A stretch of 64,000 nucleotides of DNA from UBA8199 sp964507045 (GCA_964507045.1 CAZDOO010000009.1:33124-97123), one strand, 5' to 3'. Positions 24,924 to 33,717 are shown, counted from the first letter of the stretch. Program-made: numbers and translations. The notes: generated from the letters alone by a model not told the origin.

Positions 24924-27398
24924 CTAGTCGGCGACGGGTTGGTAGAGGTATTTCTGAAAGCCGGCGAAGACCTGGCCGATTTGCTCGGGCTGGCCGAGAT
25001 CGGCCACCGCGTCTTGAATCGAGTTGTGGTATTTGATCAGGAGCAGGGGCCGCAGCTTGTCCTGGTCGAGCTCCTCCACCCCGACGCTGACGTAGTGGGA
25101 CAGGACAAAGTCGAGGAAGGCCTGCTGCTTGGCGTTGAAGTTGGAATTGATATGCACCCGCGCCCCGTCCGCCCGAACCGCCCGCGTCACCGGCGGCAAG
25201 GCATAGGCCACATGCGCCAGCACGTCGAACAGGTCGCTCTTCTCCGCATCAATGATCTTCTGCATCTCGGCGAGCTGGTCGTGGCCGAAACCTTTCTCCG
25301 CGAGTCCCTGCAACAGCTTCGCGCGCGTGTCCGGCGCGCTCCAGAGCTTGCGCAGCTCCGCTTCGCTCTGAAAGAAGTCGGGCAGCTTGCCGAAGAGCAG
25401 CTCCATGAACTGCTGAGCAGACATGGGGGTGCCGTCCGGGTGCCAGAAGGTGGTCGCCATCATGTGCTGGATGTTGCGCTCCTTGCCGTCGGCGAGCTTC
25501 ACTCTGGCTTTCTTGCGTTTGTTGCAGGTGCATGGACGGTGGCCACAGACCGGGCAGGGCTCTTTCTGACACTGGCAGGGACTCTGACCGCACACGGGGC
25601 ATGGCTGCGGCGTGGTCGGCTCGCACACGCAGGGATAGCAACCGCATTGCGGGCATGATTCCGGCTCAACCGGCTCGCCGTCCCACTCCGGGTCATTGAA
25701 GTGGAGGTGCGCTTTCACGAAGTCATAGATCGTGAAGTAATCCTTGCCGTCAAAGAGCCGGGTGCCGCGGCCGATGATCTGCTTGAACTCGATCATCGAG
25801 TTGATCGGGCGCATGAGCACGATATTGCGGATGTTGCGGGCATCCACGCCGGTGGAGAGCTTTTGCGACGTGGTGAGGATGGTCGGGATGGTCTTTTCGT
25901 TGTCCTGGAAATCCCGCAGGTGCTGCTCGCCCAGCTCGCCCTCGTCGGCGGTGACGCGCTGGCAATAGTGCGGGTCTTTGCTGGTCTTGAGCTGGTTGAC
26001 GAGGTCGCGCACGACGAGGGCGTGGGCCTGGTTGGCGCAGAACACCAGCGTCTTCTCGCTCTGGTTGATCTCGCCCAGGAATATCTCGACCCGCTTCTTC
26101 TCCCGCTCCTTGATCTCGATGATCTTGTTGAAGTCGGGTTCGTCGTAAAGCTTTCCCGCCTCAATCTCGCCCTCCACCACCTGGTCATCCGGCGTATAGA
26201 CGTAGTAATCCAGCGTCGTCTGGATCTGCTTCACCCGGAAGGGCGTGAGGAAGCCGTCATTGATGCCTTCCTTGAGCGAGTAGATGAACACCGGCTCGCC
26301 GAAATAGCGGTAGGTGTCGGCGTTCTCCTCCCGCTTGGGGGTGGCGGTGAGGCCGAGCTGCACGGCCGGCGCGAAGTAGTCCATGATCCCGCGCCAGTTG
26401 CTTTCGTCGTTGGCGCCGCCGCGATGGCACTCGTCAATGACGATGAAGTCGAAGAAGTCGGGCGGGTATTCTCCAAAGTAGGGGCTGGGTTTGCCGTCCT
26501 TCACGGGGCCCGTCATGAACGTCTGGAAGATGGTGAAGAACAGGCTGCCGTTCTTGGGCACCTTGCCCTTCTTGCGGATGTCCTCGGGTTTGATGCGCAC
26601 CATCGCGTCTTCCGGGAACGCCGAGAACGCGTTGTAAGCCTGGTTGGCGAGGAGGTTGCGGTCCGCCAGGAACAGGATGCGAGGGCGTCTTAGTGCGGAG
26701 TCGGAAACGTTGAACCCTGAACCGTCGAACTTTGAACCTTGAACAGCGGGACGGGCAGCGAGGTTCCAGCGGGAGTGGAAGAGTTTCCAGGCGATCTGGA
26801 AGGCGATGAAGGTTTTGCCGGTGCCGGTGGCCAGCGTGAGCAGGATGCGCGACTGGCCCCTGGCGATGGCCTGCATCACCCGCTCGATGGCGATGTCCTG
26901 GTAATAGCGGCTGGGATGCGAGCCCCCTTTGTCCTCGAAGGGAATCGCGGCAAAGCGGTCGCGCCAGGCGTCCGGCTCGGCGAACGTCATGGCCCAGAGC
27001 TGGTCCGGAGTGGGATAGGCGGCGATTTCGCCTTCGGGGGGCGCGTGATGCGTGTTGCGTGTTGCGTGTTGCGTGGGGGTCATGTCCACCTGGTAGATCG
27101 CCTGGCCGTTGGTGGAGTAGGCATACCGGACCGCCAGCTTGCCCGCGTAGTTCTTGGCCTGGGCCACGCCTTCGGTCAGCTCCTCGTCCAGCGCCTTGGC
27201 CTCGACCACGCCGAGCTTGGTGTTGCGATACTCCAGCACGTAGTCGGCGGTGAGGGCCTTGCCGCGTCGCCCGTGGCCCTCGATGCGACCGGGAGCGATG
27301 GGGTACTCGCGCCGGATGCGGCTGCCTTCGACGACGCCCCAGCCGGCCGCCTCCAGCGCGGGGTCAATGTGCTCGGCTCGGGTCTCGGCTTCGTTCAT
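24924..27398 (-). CDS. hsdR: Type I restriction enzyme, R (endonuclease/translocase) subunit
   Basis: An 824-residue HsdR of the EcoEI-like group. The N-terminal nuclease has the D-x(n)-E-x-K pattern in TADYVLEYRNTKLGVVEAKA. The superfamily-2 motor has LATGTGKT near residue 188, DECHRG near 320, GLTATP near 345 and QIIGRGTRLF near 545. The C-terminus is the helical domain that docks on HsdM. It cleaves unmodified DNA after ATP-driven translocation. Oddities are a 13-cysteine insert at about residues 581-631 made of three CPxCGxxPCxC units, and two in-frame peptide inserts encoded by 7-bp repeats (about residues 107-119 and 219-235). Its start overlaps the RhuM gene stop by 4 bp. Confidence 0.93.
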   Translation of the reverse strand: MNEAETRAEHIDPALEAAGWGVVEGSRIRREYPIAPGRIEGHGRRGKALTADYVLEYRNTKLGVVEAKALDEELTEGVAQAKNYAGKLAVRYAYSTNGQAIYQVDMTPTQHATRNTHHAPPEGEIAAYPTPDQLWAMTFAEPDAWRDRFAAIPFEDKGGSHPSRYYQDIAIERVMQAIARGQSRILLTLATGTGKTFIAFQIAWKLFHSRWNLAARPAVQGSKFDGSGFNVSDSALRRPRILFLADRNLLANQAYNAFSAFPEDAMVRIKPEDIRKKGKVPKNGSLFFTIFQTFMTGPVKDGKPSPYFGEYPPDFFDFIVIDECHRGGANDESNWRGIMDYFAPAVQLGLTATPKREENADTYRYFGEPVFIYSLKEGINDGFLTPFRVKQIQTTLDYYVYTPDDQVVEGEIEAGKLYDEPDFNKIIEIKEREKKRVEIFLGEINQSEKTLVFCANQAHALVVRDLVNQLKTSKDPHYCQRVTADEGELGEQHLRDFQDNEKTIPTILTTSQKLSTGVDARNIRNIVLMRPINSMIEFKQIIGRGTRLFDGKDYFTIYDFVKAHLHFNDPEWDGEPVEPESCPQCGCYPCVCEPTTPQPCPVCGQSPCQCQKEPCPVCGHRPCTCNKRKKARVKLADGKERNIQHMMATTFWHPDGTPMSAQQFMELLFGKLPDFFQSEAELRKLWSAPDTRAKLLQGLAEKGFGHDQLAEMQKIIDAEKSDLFDVLAHVAYALPPVTRAVRADGARVHINSNFNAKQQAFLDFVLSHYVSVGVEELDQDKLRPLLLIKYHNSIQDAVADLGQPEQIGQVFAGFQKYLYQPVAD
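26710..26744. repeat. Imperfect 7-bp repeat (TGAACCS type) inside hsdR
   Basis: Five degenerate 7-bp units (TTGAACC, CTGAACC, GTCGAAC, TTTGAACC, TTGAACA) lie in frame in hsdR and encode VQGSKFDGSGFN between the motor's Walker A region and the conserved RRPRILFLADRN strand. The same motif forms larger inverted arrays at 45868-46002. Confidence 0.75.
27043..27077. repeat. 7-bp tandem repeat GCGTGTT inside hsdR
   Basis: Five 7-bp units (GCGTGAT, three GCGTGTT, GCGTGGG; AACACGC on the coding strand) sit in frame in hsdR and encode TQHATRNTHHAP between the nuclease and motor domains. The total of 35 bp plus flanks leaves the reading frame intact. Confidence 0.85.
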
Positions 27399-28429
27399 GG
27401 CTGGTCCTTGCCCTCCTCCAGGACTTTCTTGATGTGCCGGTCGAAGTCCGACTCGAACAACCGATCCTGCACAATCCGGTATTTCTCGAATTCACTTTCG
27501 GCAAAGGCCTTCGCCACTTCCTGGCTGACCTGGCCCGGATGATCGAGAATGTCTCGCTCGTTGAACTGGAGGAAGGCGTTCAACTTCGTTGCCCAATCCT
27601 TCATCGTCATGGGAATCTTCCGCTCTGCCTGGTCCTCGGCGTAGTCCAGATACATCGTCACGAAGCGATCCAGTGATTTCAGCTCCTTCTCCGTGAGGTA
27701 ATTCTTCGCCACAACCACATCCGGCTTGAGAATCTTCCCGCGCGGCGCGTTCTTCCAGGTGGTCAGGCCCATGCGCTCCTTCTTGCTGTCCGCCCGCGCC
27801 ACGATCAACTCGGCGGCGGTGCGGCCATGAGTGGCAAAATGCAGCTTGTTCTGCACCGTGGCGAAGAAGGTCTGCGTGGTTTCCGCCTCCGGGCTGTAAT
27901 CCAGCGCCGTGGCATAGATGTCGGTGATCTTCTGATAGAACTTCCGCTCGCTCGCCCGGATTTCGCGGATCTCGGCCAGCAGGTTCTCGTAATACTCCTT
28001 GCTCAGGAACGCCCCGTTCTTCAGCCGCTCCTTGTCCAGCACATAGCCGCGGATGGCGTAGTCGCGCAAGACTCCCGTGGCCCATTGCCGGAATTGGATG
28101 GCGCGGGCGGAATTCACCCGGAAGCCCACGGCGATGATGGCGTCGAGGTTGTAGAACCGCGTCGTGTAATCCTTGCCATCCTCGGCAGTATGTCGGAAAT
28201 CCCGACATACTGCCTTCTCCTCCAGCTCCCCGGTCTCGAAAATGTTTTTCAGATGCTCGGTGATGGTGCTGCGGCCTTTGTCGAACAGCACGCTGATCAG
28301 CTTCTGCGTCAGCCAGACGGTCTCCTCCGCCACGCGGACCTCGATGCCGTCCTCACCGGCCTGCCGGGTGAAGATCAGGAACTCGGCCGTGCTGTTGCGG
28401 ATTTGAAGTTTGTTCTTTTCCTTCTTCAT
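27395..28429 (-). CDS. rhuM: RhuM-family (virulence-associated) protein
   Basis: A 344-residue RhuM/YfdM-type protein. The N-terminus has VRVAEETVWLTQKLISVLF and STITEHLKNIFE, then CRDFRHTAEDGKDYTTRFYNLDAIIAVGFRVNS, the family's most conserved block. The second half (GRTAAELIVARADSKKERMGL) is also typical. RhuM genes are widespread in pathogenicity islands and inside type I restriction operons. Their molecular role is not established, but the N-terminus resembles a DNA-binding domain. Here it lies between the hsdS remnants and hsdR, and overlaps hsdR by 4 bp. That implies co-expression, so a regulatory or accessory role in the R-M system is the natural guess. Confidence 0.87.
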   Translation of the reverse strand: MKKEKNKLQIRNSTAEFLIFTRQAGEDGIEVRVAEETVWLTQKLISVLFDKGRSTITEHLKNIFETGELEEKAVCRDFRHTAEDGKDYTTRFYNLDAIIAVGFRVNSARAIQFRQWATGVLRDYAIRGYVLDKERLKNGAFLSKEYYENLLAEIREIRASERKFYQKITDIYATALDYSPEAETTQTFFATVQNKLHFATHGRTAAELIVARADSKKERMGLTTWKNAPRGKILKPDVVVAKNYLTEKELKSLDRFVTMYLDYAEDQAERKIPMTMKDWATKLNAFLQFNERDILDHPGQVSQEVAKAFAESEFEKYRIVQDRLFESDFDRHIKKVLEEGKDQP

Positions 28430-28443
28430 GGCGCGTTTCTTAA

Positions 28444-29511
28444 AGTTCTCCGGTGAAGGCTTGGTGCAGCAGCGACTTCTTCAACGCCGCCAGCGCGGCG
28501 AGCTTCTGCTCGTAGAGGCGGGCGGAGGCGTTGGGTTTCGGCCGCTGCCACCAATCGGTTTACCCCAACGGGGTAAAGGCATTCAGCCCAGGGTTGCGAG
28601 GCACGAGCTACCCTGGGTGAACCCGGTAAAACACCATCAACCCCAACGGGGTTGCCGCGGGCGGGCGGTGGAACGGTGATGCAACCCCGTTGGGGTTGGG
28701 AATAATAATGGGACGCGTGACTGCACGGTGCACGCTTCGTTGGCGCTGAGGGAATGTCAAGCTCCGTTAGGAGCGCCATCTTTATAGTCCCGGCCGCCCT
28801 GGCTGCCCCGCCCAGCTCCGTAGGAGCGGCATGAGTCGGGATTCTGGCCCCCGCAGACCGCCGACCGCTGGGCGAACGCGGTCCCATGCCGCTCCTACGG
28901 AGCTGGGCGGGCAAGGCGGCAGGTTTGGCTATAAATATGGCGCTCCTAACGGAGCTTGGGAATGGCGCGGGCATCAGAGTTCTCCGGTGAAGGCCTGGTG
29001 CAGCAGGGACTTCTTCAACGCCGCCAGCGCGGCGTGCTTCCGCTCGTAGAGGCGGGCCGAGGCGTTGGGTTTCGGCTACTGCCGCCAATCGGTTTACCCC
29101 AACGGGGTAAAGGCATTCAGCCCAGGGTTGCGAGGCACGAGCTACCCTGGGTGAACCCGGTAAAACACCATCAACCCCAACGGGGTTGCCGCGGGCGGGC
29201 GGTGGAACGGTGATGCAACCCCGTTGGGGTTGGGAATAATAATGGGACGCGTGACTGCACGGTGCACGCTTCGTTGGCGCTGAGGGAATGTCAAGCTCCG
29301 TTAGGAGCGCCATCTTTATAGTCCCGGCCGCCCTGGCTGCCCCGCCCAGCTCCGTAGGAGCGGCATGAGTCGGGATTCTGGCCCCCGCAGACCGCCGACC
29401 GCTGGGCGAACGCGGTCCCATGCCGCTCCTACGGAGCTGGGCGGGCAAGGCGGCAGGTTTGGCTATAAATATGGCGCTCCTAACGGAGCTTGGGAATGGC
29501 GCGGGCATCAG
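28444..29511. repeat. Tandem duplication, 2 x 534 bp, carrying hsdS 3' fragments
   Basis: Units 28444-28977 and 28978-29511 repeat with an exact 534-bp period. A third, partial copy of the unit's first ~100 bp is the true 3' end of hsdS (from 29512). Each unit starts with a fragment of the hsdS end (encoding KLAALAALKKSLLHQAFTGEL on the minus strand) that differs slightly between copies. It continues with about 430 bp that is almost identical between copies. The 430 bp is a hairpin array: TTTACCCC/GGGGTAAA, CCCAGGGT/ACCCTGGG, two CAACCCC/GGGGTTG hairpins, then nested inverted repeats of 22 bp (28758-28779 with 28937-28958) and 27 bp (28807-28833 with 28885-28911). Confidence 0.93.
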
Positions 29512-30686
29512 AGTTCTCCGGTGAAGGCTTGGTGCAGCAGCGACTTCTTCAAGGCCTCCAGCGCGGCGAGTTTGCGGTCGTAGATGCCGGCGAGGCGTTG
29601 GGTTTCTTCCGACAGCGCCGCGAGTGTCGTGACGATGCGCTTTTGTTCGGCCAACGAAGTGGGAAAGGCGACAACGACCTCGCCAATCTTCGTCGGCGAT
29701 GTGTGGCGGACCTTCACGCCGGACGCGCTGGCGTGAATTGCCTTACGAACGGGCTGGGTGTTGAAGACATGCAAGAAGAACTCGTTGGTCCACGGCACAC
29801 CGGGCTTCTTCGTGACAAGGCCGAGCCGCTGGTTGTGCAGGAACTTGTCGGACTCTGGAACGAGAATGGGACTGCCAAGCAATCCCGCCGCCTGCTCAGT
29901 CATGGCAACGAGCAAGTCGCCTTCGTTGAGCACGTAGTCGCGGGGAATCTCGCCGGTGTAGTATTTCTGTTTCTCGCCTCGGTCGCGATAGCCGCCGCGC
30001 TCGTAAAAGTTGCCGGGGGTTAGGAGCACATACTCGCCTTCGTTGGTGAAGAACTCTCCCTCGAAAGCATAGCCGTGTTTGATGTCGCAGAGTTCTGAAA
30101 ACGGCTTCTCCACCCACCCCTTGCCGCGGCGGGTGAAGACGGATTGGAGGTGGCTTTCGAAGAGGGCGCGGGCGTTTTGGAGGTTCTTTTCGGCGTTGGC
30201 TTTGGCGGTGGCGAGGCCCGCAAACGCTTCGTCCAGCAGGCCGACGATCCGCTGCTGTTCGGGGAGCGGGGGGAGGGGGAGCTGAAGTTGATACATCGCC
30301 TCTTTGTCGAGGTGAGGAATGGCAGCGCCCGTCTTCGCGCCATTAAAGACTTCAAACGTGGACGCCAGAAACGCGCGCAGGTAGTTGTCATCAATCTCCG
30401 CCTTCTTGGCAATTTTCCCCATCGTTGAAGAAAGGATGCCGCGAAAGCCGGTGAAGACTTCGCCAGAGTTCGACCCGTCGCAAATGATAATGGTTTCCGA
30501 CTCTTCGACTGTTATCGAATTTCTGTCTTTGACTGAGGCGTATTCCGCCTCCGCGCTGCCGCGCATCACTTTCGCGACCAAGTAGGGCAAGTCGCCGCTC
30601 GCCGGTGTTACCTTCAACATCGGCTTTCGGCCTTTGATGATTTCGCAGACTTCACCGAGTCGTTTTGTCTGCCACCTCTTCTTCAT
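29508..30686 (-). CDS. hsdS: Type I restriction enzyme, S (specificity) subunit
   Basis: A 392-residue HsdS with the two-fold layout of the family. Target-recognition domain 1 (from WQTKRLGEVCEIIKG) is followed by the helical spacer PLPPLPEQQRIVGLLDEAFAGL. Domain 2 (from WVEKPFSELCDIKHGYAFEG) is followed by the second helix SLAEQKRIVTTLAALSEETQ and the tail LEALKKSLLHQAFTGEL. It chooses the bipartite DNA site for both methylation and cleavage. It overlaps the upstream KilA-N gene by 4 bp. Two further copies of its last ~33 codons follow downstream inside the 534-bp repeats, the last of them (TGEL plus TAA) directly before the RhuM gene start. Confidence 0.93.
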   Translation of the reverse strand: MKKRWQTKRLGEVCEIIKGRKPMLKVTPASGDLPYLVAKVMRGSAEAEYASVKDRNSITVEESETIIICDGSNSGEVFTGFRGILSSTMGKIAKKAEIDDNYLRAFLASTFEVFNGAKTGAAIPHLDKEAMYQLQLPLPPLPEQQRIVGLLDEAFAGLATAKANAEKNLQNARALFESHLQSVFTRRGKGWVEKPFSELCDIKHGYAFEGEFFTNEGEYVLLTPGNFYERGGYRDRGEKQKYYTGEIPRDYVLNEGDLLVAMTEQAAGLLGSPILVPESDKFLHNQRLGLVTKKPGVPWTNEFFLHVFNTQPVRKAIHASASGVKVRHTSPTKIGEVVVAFPTSLAEQKRIVTTLAALSEETQRLAGIYDRKLAALEALKKSLLHQAFTGEL

Positions 30687-31513
30687 TTCCGCGCCGTCCC
30701 CTCCGGCAGTTGCGGCAGGCGGTTCTCGGCGGTGAGAATCCGCATTTGCTGAATGGCGATCTGGTTGAGGCGCATGAGGCGTTCGGGCTGGGACAATCCT
30801 TGCCCGATGAAAAGGGCGTTGAGGTTTTCCAGGTTGGACAGGCAGACAAGCTGGGCGCTGGTGGCCTCGTCGCGGATGTTTCCTTTCTCAGCGGGGTTCG
30901 CGGCGCGCCATTGGGCGGCGGTCCGGCCGAAGAGGGCCATATTCAGCACGTCGGCCTCGCTGGCGTAAACGAGGTTGCTCTGCGCCTGGCTCAACTCGGG
31001 CGGGATGAGGTGGGTCTGGATGGCATCGGTGTGGATGCGGTAGTTGATCCTGGCAAGGTTGCGGCGAATGTCCCAGCCCAGGGTCTGGCGCTCCTGCTCT
31101 TTGAGACGTTGGAATTCCTTGATGAGGTAGAGCTTGAATTCGACGGAAATCCAGGAGGCGAACTCGAAGGCAATGTCCGTGTGGGCATAAGTGCCGCCGT
31201 AGCGCCCGGACTTGGACTGAATGCCGATGGCGCCGGTGCGTTCGATCCACTGTTTGGCGGTCAGGATGAAGCTGTTCAGGCCCGCTTGCTTCCTAATCCC
31301 ATCGAATTCGATGGGATTAAAAGCGGGGTTGTTGATCTGCTCCCAGATGCCCAGGAATTCGATTGTGTTCCGGTTGCGCAGCCAGTTGAAGATCAGGTAA
31401 TCCGTGCGCCCGGGGTCTTTGTAGCGCGCGATGTCGGTGAGGCAGACATAATCCTGGCCGCCGACCCCGATGAGGCGGACCGGGCGGGAGAGCACCTCGA
31501 TTTTCTTGCTCAT
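30683..31513 (-). CDS. KilA-N domain protein in the type I R-M operon
   Basis: A 276-residue protein. Residues about 15-135 form a KilA-N domain, with YVCLTDIARYK near the start, then FNWLRNRNTIEFLGIWEQ and SGRYGGTYAHTDIAFEFASW followed by FKLYLIKEFQRLKE. KilA-N is a phage-type DNA-binding domain. The C-terminal half (LPPELSQAQ-like region, then ADVLNMALFGRTAAQWRA and a helical end) is of the type often fused to it. It lies 4 bp downstream of hsdM and overlaps hsdS, so it is an integral operon member. A regulator of the restriction system or an accessory DNA-binding factor is plausible but unproven. Confidence 0.88.
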   Translation of the reverse strand: MSKKIEVLSRPVRLIGVGGQDYVCLTDIARYKDPGRTDYLIFNWLRNRNTIEFLGIWEQINNPAFNPIEFDGIRKQAGLNSFILTAKQWIERTGAIGIQSKSGRYGGTYAHTDIAFEFASWISVEFKLYLIKEFQRLKEQERQTLGWDIRRNLARINYRIHTDAIQTHLIPPELSQAQSNLVYASEADVLNMALFGRTAAQWRAANPAEKGNIRDEATSAQLVCLSNLENLNALFIGQGLSQPERLMRLNQIAIQQMRILTAENRLPQLPEGTARK

Positions 31514-31517
31514 GGTG

Positions 31518-32981
31518 TCAGTTTCCTTTTAGCAGTGCCTTGATCTTCTCCAGAACGTTGGCGCTCTCGGCGTCGAGCGTGGCGATTTCTGCCATGATTT
31601 CCTTAGGGCTGCGGTGTTTGACTTCCTCGCCACCGTTGGGGTTTTTGACGGAGAGGTCGAAGGTTTCCTGGTCAATGGTCTTGGCGTCCAGGGTCCAGCT
31701 TTTGGGGGAATCGGCGCGGGTCTTTGCGAGCTTCACGAACTCGGCGAGGTCGTCGTCGTTGAGGGGGTTGGTTTTGCCGAGGTTGCGGCCGGGGTCGAGT
31801 TGGTAGAACCAGACTTTGCGGGTGGGGGCGCCTTTCTCGAAGAACAGGACGACGGTCTTCACGCCGGCGCCCTGGAAGGTGCCGCCGGGGCAGTCGAGGA
31901 CGGTGTGGAGGTTGCAGCTTTCCAGCAGGAGCTTGCGGAGGCTGACGGAGGCGTTGTCGGTATTGGAGAGGAAGGTGTTCTTGATGACGATGCCGCCGCG
32001 GCCGCCGGCGCGGAGGATTTTGATGAAGTGCTGGAGGAACAGGAACGCGGTCTCGCCGGTGCGGATGGGGAAGTTCTGCTGCACCTCGGGCCGTTCCTTG
32101 CCGCCGAAGGGCGGATTGGCCAGGACGACGTCGTAGCGGTCCTTTTCCTGAATATCCGCCAGGTTCTCGGAGAGGGTGTTGGTGTGGATGACGTTGGGCG
32201 CCTCGATGCCATGCAGGATCATGTTCATGATGGCGATGACGTAGGCGAGGGACTTCTTTTCCTTGCCGTAGAAGGTGCGGGTCTGGAGGGTGGCGAGGTC
32301 TTTGGTGGTGAGCTTGCCCTTGGCCGTGAGGTAAACGAAGGATTCGCACAGGAAGCCCGCCGAGCCGCACGCGCCGTCGTAGATGCGCTCGCCAATCTTC
32401 GGCGCGACGACCGAGATGATGGCGCGGATGAGGGGGCGGGGGGTGTAGTACTCGCCGCCGTTGCGCCCGGCGTTGCCCATGTTCTTGATCTTGGCCTCGT
32501 AGAGGTGCGACAGCTCGTGCTTCTCGGTCTGGGAGCGGAAGCGGAGCGCGTCAATGTGGTCAATGATTTCGCGCAGGTTGTAGCCGCTCTGAATCTTGTT
32601 CTTAATTTCGCCGAAGATCTCGCCGATCTTGTATTCGATGGTGTTCGGGCCGGTGGCGCGCTGCTTGAAGCCGTGGAGGTAGGGAAAGAGCTTGAGGTTG
32701 ACGAAATCGCGGAGGTCGTCGCCGGTGAGGGCGGCGTTGTGGTCGAGCTGGCCGTCCTGGCCCTTGGGCGCGGCCCAGGTCCCCCAGCGGTAGGGTTTGT
32801 CGAGGATATGTGTGTATTTCTTGCCGTCGAGGGCGGCCTCGGTGGCTTTGTCCGCTTCGAGGCCGTCGAGGTATTTCAGGAACAGGAGCCAGGAGGATTG
32901 CTCGGTGTAGTCCAGCTCGGTGGTGCAGCCGGCCTCTTTCCAGAGGACATCGTCAATGTTGCGGAAGGCTTGTTCAAACAT
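31518..32981 (-). CDS. hsdM: Type I restriction enzyme, M (methyltransferase) subunit
   Basis: A 487-residue N6-adenine methyltransferase. The N-terminal HsdM domain starts with FRNIDDVLWKEAGCTTELDY. The SAM-binding motif is YDGACGSAGFL near residue 202, the catalytic motif is VLANPPFGG near 288, and GEYYTPRPLIRAI marks the domain joint. With HsdS it methylates the recognition site and protects host DNA. With HsdR it forms the restriction complex. It is the first gene of the operon hsdM-KilA-N-hsdS-RhuM-hsdR. The 290 bp upstream up to the PaaI gene has no other gene and must hold the promoter. Confidence 0.95.
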   Translation of the reverse strand: MFEQAFRNIDDVLWKEAGCTTELDYTEQSSWLLFLKYLDGLEADKATEAALDGKKYTHILDKPYRWGTWAAPKGQDGQLDHNAALTGDDLRDFVNLKLFPYLHGFKQRATGPNTIEYKIGEIFGEIKNKIQSGYNLREIIDHIDALRFRSQTEKHELSHLYEAKIKNMGNAGRNGGEYYTPRPLIRAIISVVAPKIGERIYDGACGSAGFLCESFVYLTAKGKLTTKDLATLQTRTFYGKEKKSLAYVIAIMNMILHGIEAPNVIHTNTLSENLADIQEKDRYDVVLANPPFGGKERPEVQQNFPIRTGETAFLFLQHFIKILRAGGRGGIVIKNTFLSNTDNASVSLRKLLLESCNLHTVLDCPGGTFQGAGVKTVVLFFEKGAPTRKVWFYQLDPGRNLGKTNPLNDDDLAEFVKLAKTRADSPKSWTLDAKTIDQETFDLSVKNPNGGEEVKHRSPKEIMAEIATLDAESANVLEKIKALLKGN

Positions 32982-33272
32982 GGGCGGCGGGCATGGGGAG
33001 TGCGAGGGCGACGCGGCGGGGCGGCTGCCCCGGAAGGGACACCTTGGCTGACTGTGATGCGCAAGTGCCGCCCATGACGAAAGTCACGCAATAGTGCGAC
33101 GGGACGGTGGGCAATGCACTAAAAAAAGCGGGGCTACTGCGGCAGCGGGGGTAATGGATGGCGTGGGATGTTGGCGAGGGGCAAGGTGGCGTGTGCAGGG
33201 GGTGAAAGCAGGAGGGGCGAAGTGGCGAAATGGCGGATTGCAGCTCCCAGCCTTCGCAGTCCACTCAGCCGC

Positions 33273-33716
33273 TCAGCCGGGGATCTTCTCCGACTTTCGG
33301 TAGGCCAGGCCCTGGAAGAGCGCCACCATCTCGCCCGCGTCGTCCTTCACTTCTACGGTGTAGGAGCCGAGCTTGAAGTTGCGGGACAGTTCCCGCGCCT
33401 CGGCCCAGAGCGTGCCGGACCGGCCCGCTTTCATGAAGGTGATGCTCACGTTGACGGCTACCGCCACCGTGCCGTGCGAGTTGGACGCCGCGGCAAACGC
33501 CAGGTCCGCCAGGGTGAAGATCGCCCCTCCCTGGACCGTGCCGTAGCCGTTCTGATGATGCGGGTGCAGCGTCATTTTCGCGCGGGCGTAGCCGGGCGAG
33601 ACCGAGAGCAGCTCGATGTTTGCCCGCTCGGCGAACTTGTCGCCCTCGAAGAAGCGAAGGATATGGCCGGGCACGTCGCTGTGGTGCCCCGCGGGCGTCT
33701 GAGGCTCCGGACTCAT
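33273..33716 (-). CDS. paaI: PaaI-family hotdog thioesterase
   Basis: A 147-residue hotdog thioesterase with HHQNGYGTVQGGAIFTLADLAFAAASN, the PaaI catalytic segment (Asn/Gly/Asp around residue 60-75), and the VSITFMKAGRSGTLWAEAREL strand pair. PaaI-type enzymes remove misplaced hydroxy- or phenylacetyl-CoA intermediates. I chose the ATG at 33716 because the 26 residues before it are basic, low-complexity sequence overlapping the end of iorB. It starts 1 bp after the iorB stop, so iorA-iorB-paaI form an operon for aryl-pyruvate to aryl-acetyl-CoA metabolism. Confidence 0.87.
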   Translation of the reverse strand: MSPEPQTPAGHHSDVPGHILRFFEGDKFAERANIELLSVSPGYARAKMTLHPHHQNGYGTVQGGAIFTLADLAFAAASNSHGTVAVAVNVSITFMKAGRSGTLWAEARELSRNFKLGSYTVEVKDDAGEMVALFQGLAYRKSEKIPG

Positions 33717-33717
33717 G

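Noticed and set aside
28758..28958. Nested inverted repeats considered as an insertion sequence
   Set aside because: No transposase frame lies between the arms, and the distance is only about 200 bp, so only a non-autonomous element is possible.
31614..33077. 487-residue plus-strand frame opposite hsdM
   Set aside because: Val/Glu/Gly-rich shadow; hsdM on the minus strand has all methyltransferase motifs.
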